Origin: Favolaschia claudopus
Lineage: Eukaryota > Basidiomycota > Agaricomycetes > Agaricales > Mycenaceae
Assembly: GCA_037176885.1 (NCBI GenBank)
Contig: JAWWNJ010000171.1
Span: 124,001 to 188,000 of the forward strand
Length of the DNA: 64,000 nt
Reading direction: 5' to 3'
Shown: positions 11,698 through 22,321 of the stretch, one piece after another
How positions within the stretch are numbered: the stretch's first letter is position 1
Layout of the letters: each line of letters starts with the position of its first letter
Notes under the pieces: model-generated
What the model was told of the DNA's origin: nothing
Seen by the model: the letters and a program-made list of their open reading frames with translations, nothing else
Database searches by the model: none
Position numbers and translations under genes: made by a program

Positions 11698-13323
11698 TCA
11701 ATCATCGTACGGATCACCCACGATCTTGGTCATCTCCACTGCGATTTGAACTGGCTGGTGTCGGCTGGGGATAGTGGCGTCACGGTTGTGCTGTTGAGGG
11801 AAGTGTAAGTTATGGGTCAACTGTGAATGTGCGGAGTATGCAGAGAGAATGAGGGAATACGACTTACCTCGCTGCCGCTTGGGTGTGTTGGCAGGAGGGC
11901 GGAGCGTAGGGAAGCCCGTGAGTTGAGGCTAAACGGATATCAACAACGTGAAGCTAGGTGGGAGAATGAATTTGCGGGCATGGTACCTAGCCAACAAAGA
12001 ATTGGAGAACACTGATGAAGCAATTGATTAGCATCGGGCGGGAAAATTGGATAAATGAAGCGTACGTCGCGGGATTACGACCCATATTGCGAGCCATACA
12101 ACTGATACCGTGATCAGCCACGGAAACAAGCAGGAACTTGAGATAAAACTGAGCAGGCAAGACTCACGCGTCGTGCGCAACGTTAGAAACTATAGAGATG
12201 CATCGGATTAAAATCCTTGTTCAGTGAAGCAAAAACAGACCACTCACAACAACGAGCATTATAATGCTGCAGATGCTGCAAACCCCTGTTAGGATTGCCG
12301 CACAACAGACGAGGAGAAAGAGCACGTACCTGGTAACCATACCGGTTTCGATGGTCCAGGTGATTAGTTTGTCTACGACGGCTGAAGTCCTGTGCAATAT
12401 TAACGTTCAATTAGTTTTAGACGTCTAGATAACTCACCGCTCCAGCACATGATTCCGTCTTTCCCGCAATAACACCACCTTCAACGACGATTGTCAATTG
12501 CCCGCCACTTTTCCAAGAGGGTGAAGAAGATTGTATCACTTACCATGGTCCCAGCAATCAAAATATCATTCAACGCACTAACCGCCCAGATCGCGTTGAA
12601 GAGTGTGCTCCATCTGTTCAGGATTTCCCCGGGATCGTGTATGCCCCCGAATAAGATGACGTTGGAGGGAATCAAGCGGAAGAGGGAAAGCATCCAGCAG
12701 AGGGTGGGGATGTAGAGGCTTCTGGAGAGGGTGTAGATTCTGTAGGCGAAGAAGATTTGGACTGAATAGTACAGAGAATAAGCGTTGCTCGAATCAGTTA
12801 TTGGATAAATGAGAAGGAAGGTGAATGAGATGGACTCGCCGGTGAATGTTACGAGACTAGCGAGGCATGCGGATACGATGAGAGAAGTCGGGAAGTGGGA
12901 GAGTCGCTCTGGGTGCCCGAAGTTGGTGATGAGGACTGTGTAGAGGGCGATGGCGAAGCTGATGGATTGGCCGATTTCGCCTAGCCTGCTCAATTCATTC
13001 GATTTTACGATTGACGGTGAATGCTTATAAAATTGGAACAAACCACACGCCGCCAACCTGCGGTCGAGGTGAGCGAGCTAAAGGAGGAAGAGTAACGAAG
13101 ATGAAGCTCGGGCATACCATGCACTTGACTTTCAATGAGTCTTGCGGGAAGCGCTTGAAATACATATGCACTTGAATTGTACTTATTCCGAGGAGGGTGT
13201 ATGATATAATGGCTCCGATGAGCAAGGCACCTAATACCGGGGATTAAATCACAGCTGGGGACATAGAAGGAAGACACACCAACCAAAAGTGTTCCCAACG
13301 TCGAAATCAGGGCAGGACTCCAT
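11698..13323 (-). CDS. DUF6534-domain seven-helix membrane protein
   Basis: Agaric membrane protein of unknown function. Thirteen exons give 297 aa with all phases consistent: 13323-13284, 13230-13118, 13057-13044, 12985-12840, 12761-12544, 12478-12438, 12389-12343, 12285-12248, 12189-12168, 12101-12066, 12011-11987, 11928-11868, 11790-11698. Family landmarks appear in order: 'DVGNTFGALLIG' at the N-terminus, helix 1, 'YFKRFPQDS', 'ALYTVLITNFGHPERL', 'VQIFFAYRIYTLS', 'TSAVVDKLITWTIETG' and, near the C-terminus, 'FSNSLLASLNSRASLRS'. About seven hydrophobic segments are spread through it. Exon 3 is only 14 nt and exon 9 only 22 nt. The intron after exon 4 appears to use a GC donor (gcgagt), because this splice restores the family sequence; unspliced reading would insert about 26 residues. 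The ATG chosen precedes the conserved N-terminal motif directly. Confidence 0.85.
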
Positions 13324-16300
13324 TGCGGGGAAAAGCTACTAAAGTCAAGAGTCCGACGAAGGGAGGTGTTGGTTATAAGCTGGTCTATTTCTAGTGAATG
13401 GCGGACCGGTGAAAGCATCCACCGAAGTCTGATGAAGCCACTGTCGGATGTGCCTGGAGCTATTTCAGGTTCAATATTCATGAAGAAGGGCGGTGTGGCA
13501 AATTCCGATGAGGAAGGTGTATTGCATTTCGGTGTCGTTGCAGCACCTCTATCCATAATCGATATTAAGTTTTCATTGTACAAATCTTTCAAGATGTAGC
13601 GGAACGAGCCAGCATCGTATGAAATGCTCGAAGCCTGAGAGCGAACTGGTCGGACGGAATTCGAAAAGAATTCTGAAGGCCCCAAATTTGGATTGTTCGG
13701 CGCGGAGCTGAATAGAATGAGTTTGAGAGACTTTGATATCAGCTCATACTCGAGTAATAGTAGCTCTAACACACGAGAAGAAGCTGTCGAAACTTCTGTG
13801 GTGGTGGTGGTGGTGAGCTTCAAGAGATGACGCGTTATGTCACAGTGTGATGCGTTACTTTCGGCACCGACTCAATCGTGAGTCAGCGACTTGGGGGCTG
13901 ACCCTTCCTTACCTCGTTTTCCTGCGCGACTATGGCTGGCCCATTTCCAACACCATCTTGAGCAAAGAACGATCATGTGGTCTGCTACTTGGATATACAT
14001 GTCTATACCCTCTTTGAGCATCTTGTCTTCGAAAAATCCTTCATTCAGCCGAGAGTTGCGAGGCTTTGGCTTGCGGGATTCTTGAGCGCCAATGCGGACG
14101 ACGATCTTTTGGGTGGTGGTGGTCATGGCTATTGCCATTGAGCTCCTCAAAGTAACGAACGGGAAGGATTTGTGTCTGGGTGCCTCCTGCTTCCATGTCC
14201 CATTCACAGCAGGACTTTGATCAATTGTGTCAGTAGGAAGCGATATAGCTTAGTCGTTTCAACGTCGCACGGAAGCATCTTCGATCCTCCAGTCCGTAGC
14301 TTTAGCAGCACCTAGTCTTGCGCTACAATGCCCTCAAAATATCACACTCTTCGTCGCTGGCTGAGTACAGTACGTTATTGTCTTTTTACTTCGCCTTTTC
14401 CCTCTGCTGTTATTTTGTTGCTACCCTGAAGCGTTGTGCGCGCCGGGGTGTATGAGGCTCCCGCGTCGAGTTGCGAGGTATCATGCGAGGAGGTGGAGGA
14501 TCTGAGTGCCCAGACACAGGCGTAAGCGGAGAGAAGGACGACGTCTTTTGGTGGGAACGGGATGGAGAAGCCTCCACTAGTCGCGGGCGTCCAGCGACAC
14601 AGGACCGGAGATAACGAGTTGGGGAAGACGAGACTGCAATTCGTCGGTCGCCGGTACGTGATCCTGGGCGCGGCGTTGTCCTGCAAGGCCGGCAATGAGA
14701 GACGCTGGGGAAGCGGGTGTAGGTGGAGATGCAGAAGTAGATGCTGATGAGGGCGAGGAGTCTTGTACCATCTGCTCGTTTCGGCGCTGTGCGGCGTCGG
14801 TATCGTTTGAGGAGCGGTGTCTCAAATGAGGCCCTGAGCGAGGGGCCAGGCGAGGTAGAAGGGGGGAGAGGTACACGACCCGATGACGCGCTCTCGATGG
14901 TGGACAGCGTTGACGGTGGAGTCGATAGATCGTCTTCGTCGAGGAACATGGAAGGAGGGATGATGACGAACAGAGGCGCCAGTCGGTGATGTGGATACAG
15001 CGTAGGAGGGGTTGCGTGCGGGTGCAGATGCGACCCGCGAGCGTCGTCTGTTTGAGCTCGTTGCCGTGCTCATGGTGTTCTGCTGAGAGGTGGGCGTTGG
15101 GGACGGGGTGGCCTTGAATGAGTGGGGAAGAACAAGGTGGGGAGCAAGGGGAACATTTGGAGGTGGTCGGTTGATGTCGTCGGCGTTGGAAGCCCTCGAC
15201 CTCCAGGCCTCGGGACTCGGCGCTGGAAAGGAGGGAGTCGCAGGTCGAGTGTGCTGTGGCGGCTAGGTGTGCTCGCGCTTCTTCTGTGGCGCGTGGTTTT
15301 CGCGGCGGACGCGAAGGGGAGCGTCGAGGAGACTGTTGGCGTTGTGCATCGACTCGAGCGTCGCAACACTGTCGGGGACGGAGTGTACAAATGCCGTGCA
15401 CGTCTGCAAAAACCGGGCCGCAGATACCGTGTACTTACTCCTGGGTTAGTTGATATTCTCTTCCATACATACAAGTCGGCACGTCGGTGCGGATCACGAT
15501 TTCTTCAAATGCGGCCTTCGTGAGCGGTGTCGCCGGTGACGATAATCAAATATCTGGATTCATGGAGAGTGCGGAGACCTGCCTAATTAGGCAATTTCCC
15601 GTCTTTATGACATTCATATTTTTCGCGGCCTTCAATCCGCGTCGGCCTTACCATTTTCGTACTCTGGTTCAAGACGTTTTCTTCCTTCTCACTTTCAAGG
15701 AGAGTTCTCCATTGAGTACGGAAGCTCGCAATGTTCTCACCTCGGGATCGACGATGACTCTTCAACACTCAACAAGTACATATGCTATTTGACTTGACGA
15801 CACGTTAGAACTTATTTGCTCCCTTTCAGACCGACTGCTCTGCATTTGCCGCATCCGCATACCATTCGAAACCTCGCTACTCTCTTCCCACCGCAAAAAT
15901 TCCATGTCGAAGGGTTCTGTCGGGATCGGCGAATTGGAAAGCGATTGACGTGAATGTCGGGAGAAACATCATACCATTAAGTTTCGCACTTGCTTTGTTT
16001 TGAAGCGGACAGGAAGTATGTTTTGAATTATTTTATTCCGCCCGAAATAGACTGTCGTCGACCCGACTGCCTCGGAACGCGCGTCGGGAAGTGGGGCTCG
16101 GGACTCGATTCGATTCGATTACTTTTGGATATGATTACAAGCATTGACAAGATCTTTTTCCGGTCCAGGCTCACCAACCGCTGCCTGCTTTGGTTCAAGA
16201 GCAAAAATATCGACTGAGATACGGGGTCGCAATTACATGACTTGTCAGCCCCCGTGGAGTATTCACTGTTGGTGCAAACGACGATGAACGCGCGAAGTGA

Positions 16301-16589
16301 ATCAAACCCTCTGACTTCGAATTGTGCCAGAGATACTGCTCCAACTAACGGAGAGCGACGCCTAAAGCGTCGAAGTGAAACGCTCCGCAGTTCTAAGTTC
16401 GAAGGAATATCAAACACATAGAAGCGCTCCGTTTTCACCTCACCCCTCACCGCAGCTACTTAGCTCTGTTTTCTGAACGGACGCTGAGGATGTAGTCCGA
16501 CTTTTCTCAAACTCGTGCCTCCGCAAGATACGGCGCAAAGCATGGTAGAAATTTTGCTATGCCGGCGGCGATCAGCCGAAGACCAAACC
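13324..16589. other. no confident gene; degraded Ser/Pro/Arg-rich frames
   Basis: Upstream of the DUF6534 start, a minus-strand frame (13823-13260) is open but matches nothing and runs into that gene's first exon. A (GGT)n run sits at 13798-13815. Between 14375 and 15474 the minus strand carries overlapping frames rich in Ser, Pro and Arg that look like pieces of one interrupted reading frame, without a domain I know. The block 15569-15595 repeats one found at 11187. I cannot support a gene. Confidence 0.25.
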
Positions 16590-17261
16590 CACGCCGCGAA
16601 CTGTGACTGTCACGCCGTCACATTCGCGAACTCAATTCCCTCTACTTACCCCAGGCCGGCCTTTTTTGCTGGAATTGCCCTTCCACTGGCGCACATCTGT
16701 TATCTTGCATACCAGTGCTGTTTTCCCTCAATTTTTCCACTACTTCCGGTCGGTCAACGCAAAAATTGTCATCCCCGCCGACATTTGCGGCGCACCACTG
16801 CGTGGAGCTGCCGCGCGGCGTGTATGACAATTTTCTTGTTGACCGACCGGAAGCAGCTCCAAAATTTCGGAGTACTTGCCGCTGTATTTTCGTGTTGAAT
16901 AGACTTTTTTCCTTTGTTTTGTGAGTGGTACTGTGTTGCGGGCGCCGGCCCGGACGGCTGGGGTTTTCCACCCCAGACCCCGACCGCTGCGCGGCGCTTT
17001 CCGCTCGCCGCGGAGGCCCACTGCGTGGAGCTAGCGCTCGCCGCGCGGCTCAAATTAAATATGTGCCACTGCTACAGTTGTTTGGGGACGAAATAAAAAC
17101 ACAAGGGCGAGGATCGAACTTGCGACCACGCGCAAAACATAATACCTATCCAGCTACGCACGCTACCCATAGAAGAACGAAGAGATACAAGTGGGGAATT
17201 TGATAACTATATCATAGGGGTACGACACCGTCACACCGTCACTGTGACAGTTCGCGGCGTG
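16590..17261. mobile_element. 672-bp terminal-inverted-repeat element carrying SINE-like and palindromic DNA
   Basis: The ends 16590-16607 ('CACGCCGCGAACTGTGAC') and 17244-17261 are inverted repeats with one mismatch in 18. Just inside, both ends carry further GTCAC/GTGAC-type palindromes. Within lies a second inverted repeat (16744-16772 against 16824-16852, about 26 of 29 matching) and a tRNA-like head on the minus strand. No transposase frame is seen, so it is non-autonomous. A target-site duplication is not obvious. Confidence 0.55.
17105..17163 (-). mobile_element. tRNA-derived SINE-like head
   Basis: Read on the minus strand, the segment has a Pol III box A-like sequence 'TAGCTGGATAGG' (17156-17145) and a box B-like 'GTTCGATCC' (17119-17111), as in a tRNA gene, but the arms between are shortened and the acceptor ends do not pair well. 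It is therefore tRNA-derived rather than a working tRNA. Downstream on the same strand (about 17060-16950) follows a GC-rich body with a 'CCACGCAGTGGG'-type hairpin that is also found at 21.7 kb. Confidence 0.5.
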
Positions 17262-19642
17262 AGTTCAAATTCCGTATCAATATGGTTATTCGCAAGCAAA
17301 GTGACCACGCCCCGAAAGGTTTTCGCTGAGCAACAACGACCCGCGGCCGTGAAAAAGTTGCAAGAACTGAGAATCTAGAAATTGTCTGGAAAAAGCGGTA
17401 CACCGGACACCCGGGCCGTGGTGTCACGGAGTTGTTGATGCTGTGACCGTGACTTCTCTTTCTCCTCTTGACTTCCACCTTGAAAGCTGTAACTCTGTTT
17501 AGGGCGTGCTGCGTATTCTAAATGTATCCTTTGGAGCATATTCTGGCTATCATAACTGCAACTCCGCTCAGCTCAAACCCACACGCGATGGGCATTGATC
17601 AAGCAATGCCTTGATTTATTCTCGAAATTTTGCAGCGAGTGTCCCCGTTCTGAACTGAGCAAAGGGTCTTTCTCATATCTTGGAAGATCTGTATGTTCGG
17701 CTTCCCAGGAATTTGACAGTTGGCCGGAATTCGCTCGACTGACGGAAGTCGGCCCTCGCCGGCCCCTACGTCAGATTCGAGCTTCACGACCCTTACTGCT
17801 CTACGATCAGGGGATCCTTGAAGCTATCTCCGTTTCGATGAGACACTACTTCTGCGTACCATATACATCAGCATTCGATTGAACGGACTGAATCCCGACT
17901 AATGCCCTTAGCGTGCGTATCAGCTTTCGTTTCGGTCTTTGTTCGCAGACTCACGACTGGGAACCCGTCAGAATGCATCCTCAGGAGAGCTGGAATGTAG
18001 CTTCTACTGACGTCTGTGGGAGACGTCTGAACCGCGAGTTGTTTTTCCCCGGCTGCGCTAATTTTCGCTAAAGCCTCCAAGTAAATATGTTATTCTGTTT
18101 AGAGCTGACGAGAATGACGCTCTGCGCAGCTGTGACTCTTATATTCACACTAGCTGAGTGCCTGTCAACTGCCCAATGCTATGAACGACATCGAGTTCGA
18201 ATGTTCGACATTTCAAGTCGGTGCCATTATCGACAGCGCGTACCTGACGAGGGTATTCGTCCCGCGGAGAAGAGAGATCTTAGTTTCAGTGAGTCGCTTG
18301 ATGATCTTGCAGCCTGCACGCGATGCGAAATATGGTTGGTTTGCAAAGCCAAGAGAAGAACTAAGTACGCAGCACATCTTGCTGGTGAGCATGTCTACTG
18401 AATACAAAATATCGACCCTCATAACAATAACATAAAAGCCTGGACAGCCGTGGATTCATCCTCTGACGGGTGCTTCGAGTTGAGCTGAGGTTTCAGCCCG
18501 ACTTGAGACAGTCACATTGAGCGAATGCCAGGTGCCTCGCTTGCTTGAATCGTTTTGTATGTCATTTCTGACTTTCCCTCGCCTTTGATGGGTCGCGGTC
18601 GAAGGTAGTAGGAAAATTTGAAATTCTCGTCCAGTACAAGTTCAAACTGACGAGATTATTCAGGCACGCCAGTATTGCCTCCGGACGCTGTTACTTTTTC
18701 TGTCCCTCCGACATCCTCGCCGGCCAAATGTCCACTGAAAGCTGAACTAAAACGGTGCCGCTCAAGCATCTCGGCGCACTACTATTGCGATTTCGCGTCC
18801 GTTTTCGACCGAGGCCAGTCCTCTCCCTAGGCCTTTGCCCTGGTTATATTGAGCCGTTTTTTTGCTATAGAACTCCATTGTGACAATGATTTCCACGTTA
18901 GATGCAATCCGTCTTGCAAATAGTCCCAACCACCTGTCAACCTATTTTCGAACAGGTTTCATCTACATGCTTCTCAAGTCCCACCTAGAGGCTTGCGGCT
19001 CGGACTCCAAGGCAACGCAGGACAAGCGTCGACACGTCGAACCTCGGTCCCACCAGATATTGCTCAGAAGAAGCGCAGACTTCCGGCATCACAGGATAAC
19101 AATGCATGGAATGTTGACGTGACAAGACAAGACACCGATCCTCCGAGTCCGCCAGCGCCGGGTAAGATAGCGTCCGTACCTTTCTGCAAAGACAAAATTG
19201 ACAAGAATCCAGCTATCTCCTGGCTGTCTGGCAAAGGAGCAAGACTCGTACGTGCTTGATCGACGCACCGGCTGGTCCCACAGGTGGAGCTGGTCCAATT
19301 CAAAGCCTGAGAAGATGTTCTGATTGAATGTTGTTTAGATCGTCGATTCAAGAGCTGTTGGACGTCTCGGTTGTCTATATTCGGGCGTAACGTAGTCCAA
19401 AACAGACGTAAGCGGCGTTGTCATCGCCGTCAATTGAAGCTCAATTCTCGTCGCGTGGTGGGAGGCAAGTAAAGATTTTCATCACAGCCTTGAATCCTGA
19501 TGCGGACGGACTGTGTTGATTCGAATCCGGGCGTGGCGTCTTACCGTGCTTGTCTCAACATTATCAGGCTCTATTCCATTTAGATCGTTTAAAAGGCAGG
19601 CCATTTCACTCTTTCTGAACCACCCGCTCCGGACTTTCGACG
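17262..19642. other. no gene seen
   Basis: Only short frames without domains are present. The last 150 bp before 19643 resemble the DNA upstream of Z2 near 60690-60770, so they are probably the old promoter of Z1. Confidence 0.35.
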
Positions 19643-20340
19643 ATGTCTGCTCCCCGTCTCTTCGTGCCTTGGGTCAAAAGAACAGATATCTCGTGCTGTG
19701 CATGTAGGCGCCGTAAAGTCAAGGTTTGTTTTTTTCCATATTGAATTTTCCTTCTCTGTTTCCTCAAAGCGGATCAGTGCAAAATATCCAAAGAACGACC
19801 ACAAGACCCATGTGAACGTTGCGCCAAACGACGGCTTTGCTGCCAATACTTGAGCGTCGCGGAGCAGGAGGACTTGACCTCGCCTGAAACGACCCCGCCG
19901 CCTGCAACACCCCCTCCTGCATCTGTCTCGCCACCCTCTCCGCCGCGGCCTTCGACATCGCGACGCTTTCTTATCAATGAACAGGACGTTGATGGAGATC
20001 TTCAAGAACCCACCAACTGCGCTCGCCTTTCGTCTCGAGCCCGCGGAGGGTGCCAATTGACGAGCCTGAAATCGACTTGGACCGCACCTTGGCCTACTCG
20101 CTCAGAACATCACTTCTCTCCATATTCGGAGTTCTCCCCATCCATACCAGCAGCCTACAGAGTTTCGATGGCGTGCTAGACTCAGACTCGATGTTTTCGT
20201 TGGTTGAGTTAGCAGCGATGTCGATGGCCGACTGGGAATTGTCCGGGCCTGCGAATTTCGCTGCACTTCTGATATGTATTGGGGGTTAGATAATACGTAC
20301 CATGACCCATGGGCCCATCCAGAGTGCGTATATGATGTAT
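19643..20340 (+). pseudogene. broken Zn2Cys6 transcription factor Z1
   Basis: Paralogue of Z2 at 60.8 kb. Exon 1 (19643-19723) begins 'MSAPRLFVPWVKRTD' and carries the first two zinc cysteines ('CCACRRRKVK'). Splicing to 19778 gives 'CKISKERPQDPCERC', completing a fungal binuclear cluster (C-X2-C-X6-C...C-X2-C). A Pro/Ser-rich linker follows. Compared with Z2, the reading frame is lost after the 'TWTAPWP' segment: the equivalent downstream residues ('FSLVELAAMSMADWEL', then 'HDPWAHPECV') lie in two other frames. At least two frameshifts are needed, so only the DNA-binding N-terminus could be made intact. It is either a recent pseudogene or an indel-affected assembly. Confidence 0.65.
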
Positions 20341-21362
20341 TATGACCTCTCCAACATTCCCTTGATGGGTATATTCTGACGAATCTCCGCATGACAAACA
20401 GTGTTTGGGAGACCTTGGGCATCGGTGCGCCATCGCGAAGGCCCACGATGGCCGGCGAAATGCGATTCATGGGATGAAGATTTCTTTCGTTCTCTTCGGA
20501 GTTAACGAGTTCGGGGATGGCGGTTGAACTGTGGATCAGTTGTCACAACCCTAATGCATTGTAATTAAAGGTCACGGAATGTTACCCCCAGAATTCACTG
20601 GCACCTGTTGCTGTATGAGGAGTTAAATTAGTGTGCTGCTGTGTGCCGCGCTGTATGAAAATGCTTGTAAATTGACAATCGAGTCATTGACGTTGACAAT
20701 CGCAGCGGAACTAATCACCAATGCCAAGACTTCCCAGGACGTACACTTAGGAACGAGTCGGCGGAGGCTGGCGGAGGTATGCGAGACACAGGGCCGGGAA
20801 TCAAAGGCTGGATTTGCGAGAACTTCGATGATGAGATTGCTGCGACATCACTCGGTTGTGCTTGCACAATGGCGTCCTAGATTCTGTCGATTCAAGTGAA
20901 ACTTGAAGTCACGGTGGCGGGGCAGTGGAAAGCGGCGCAACCCGGCTGTGATTCAGGTTGTAAGGAACCCGACTCCGAGTCTTCAGCAAGCGAAGCGAGT
21001 TAAAACAAATCAATTACCCAAGAGTATCGTCTTCGGTCCGCGTAGCCGTACTATTGAATAATGTGAATCGAGGGAATATAGGGAGAACAGCGTTAACAAA
21101 CCAAGAAAATGCTTACTGCGCGGCCTAATATAATCAGTCACAGACGCAGTTTGGTGAATGTTTGAGAAACTTGAGTACGTGCCGCAATTGACTCTTGAGC
21201 AACTCTTGAGAGTAAGTATCTACGTTGCGGCAACTAAGAGAAGAGCTGCAACCGGCACAGCCACATGATCGCGGTGATGGCGGGGAAAAAAATAGTTGCC
21301 GTCGCTTAGTGTGTGTGGCATGCGGGGCATCTCTTGAGGGGAGTATATACGAGAACAGTGGG
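20341..21362. other. no gene seen
   Basis: Some frames of 75-90 codons show no domain. I see no repeat structure until the palindromic block starting near 21357. Confidence 0.3.
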
Positions 21363-21940
21363 AGTGGGACTCGGCTATTTAAGCGAGTCCCACTGTTGAT
21401 GTCGGTCGCATCAGCTGCGATCACCTGGCGATCATATTTGATCGATCCATCAAAATTCGGCATTGTGAGCCACAATTGTTTTTCCAAGTGTTTCTGAGTT
21501 GTTTCAAGGCTTAAAAATCACTGGGGGGAACATAGTTCCCCCAGGACCCCCCTCCTCTGGCCTGACGGCATTTCTGAGAAGTTTTTAACTCAGTATTTTC
21601 GTTTATTTTGCTGTTTATACTCAAAATTTCATTCATGTAGCGCGGGGGAGACCCCCGCGGACCCCCTTGACGCTCGCCGCTAGGCCCACTGCGTGGGGCT
21701 TTCGCTCGCCGCTGGGCCCACTGCGTGGTGCTACCGCTCGCCGCGGAGGCCCACTGCGTGGAGCCAGGGATTATTTTAAAGCGTCGGGGCCGTATTTTCA
21801 AGTTAATTACGTGCTGTTGATTCAAATCAAATGTACTGATGTGCCGGAGTGCCGAGTCCCACTGTTGAAGCTCAAATGTCCTCATCCGAGCTTCCGAGTC
21901 CCACTGAAGGGCTTTTTCCGAGCTTTTCCCGAGTCCCACT
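21363..21940. repeat. element bounded by inverted AGTGGGACTCGG motifs
   Basis: The left edge has AGTGGGACTCGG (21363-21374), followed after 10 bp by its inverse, making a perfect 11-bp-arm hairpin. The right part carries three more CGAGTCCCACT copies, the last at 21930-21940 in inverted orientation to the first. A small TIR element of about 580 bp is the simplest reading. No target duplication or coding frame is visible, so the exact limits are uncertain. Confidence 0.4.
21517..21775 (-). repeat. GC-rich hairpin repeats, SINE-tail-like
   Basis: Three tandem units of about 30 bp each combine a 'CCACGCAGTGGG' hairpin with 'GCGGCGAGCG' (21671-21768, minus-strand reading). They adjoin two strong hairpins, one built on runs of C and G around 21645-21665 and one around 21521-21550 ('gggggaacatagttccccc'). 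The same unit occurs in the body next to the SINE-like head near 17030. No tRNA head is found here, so this is a related tail or a truncated copy. Confidence 0.5.
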
Positions 21941-22321
21941 CACACCCTTTTCGTCATTCCTCTCTTGAGGGTGTCTAAATATCTTTCAGAACTGACATTT
22001 AACAAGCATGCCTCGGGATAAGTATGGTCTCTCCCCGGCGGAAGAAGATTTAGACAACCGAGCTCGCTTAGAGCTCATAATGTTGAATATAGGCACGAAC
22101 AACCTGATCCAGCTCTTGACTGCCTTTCCAATTTAGAGGAATCAAAAGGCTGACTTGACAGAAAGACTCAACTTATACATGTTTTCTTGGGCAAATTGCA
22201 AAATAAGAACAAAAAAAAAGGAAAAAGGGAGGTGTGAACAACACATAAAATTTAAATTCCCTATGGAGAAGTAACAACAACATAAAGCAAACAAAAATCA
22301 CACAAACAACAAACAGAAAGT
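21941..22321. other. 3' flank of the NLR gene
   Basis: AT-rich DNA with A-runs near 22210 lies downstream of the minus-strand NLR stop codon. No gene is seen. Confidence 0.4.

Noticed and set aside
13260..13823. Minus-strand open frame upstream of the DUF6534 gene
   Set aside because: It overlaps the true first exon in another frame, has no domain, and the family start motif lies at the chosen ATG.
14375..15474. Long minus-strand frames, up to 274 codons
   Set aside because: They are low-complexity Ser/Pro/Arg-rich frames in all three phases with no motif and no consistent splice model, so I do not call a gene.
19515..19535. GATTCGAATCC, resembling a tRNA T-arm (box B)
   Set aside because: No box A or cloverleaf lies at the right distance. 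The same place upstream of Z2 (60687) has a similar word, so it is shared promoter sequence of the two paralogues.
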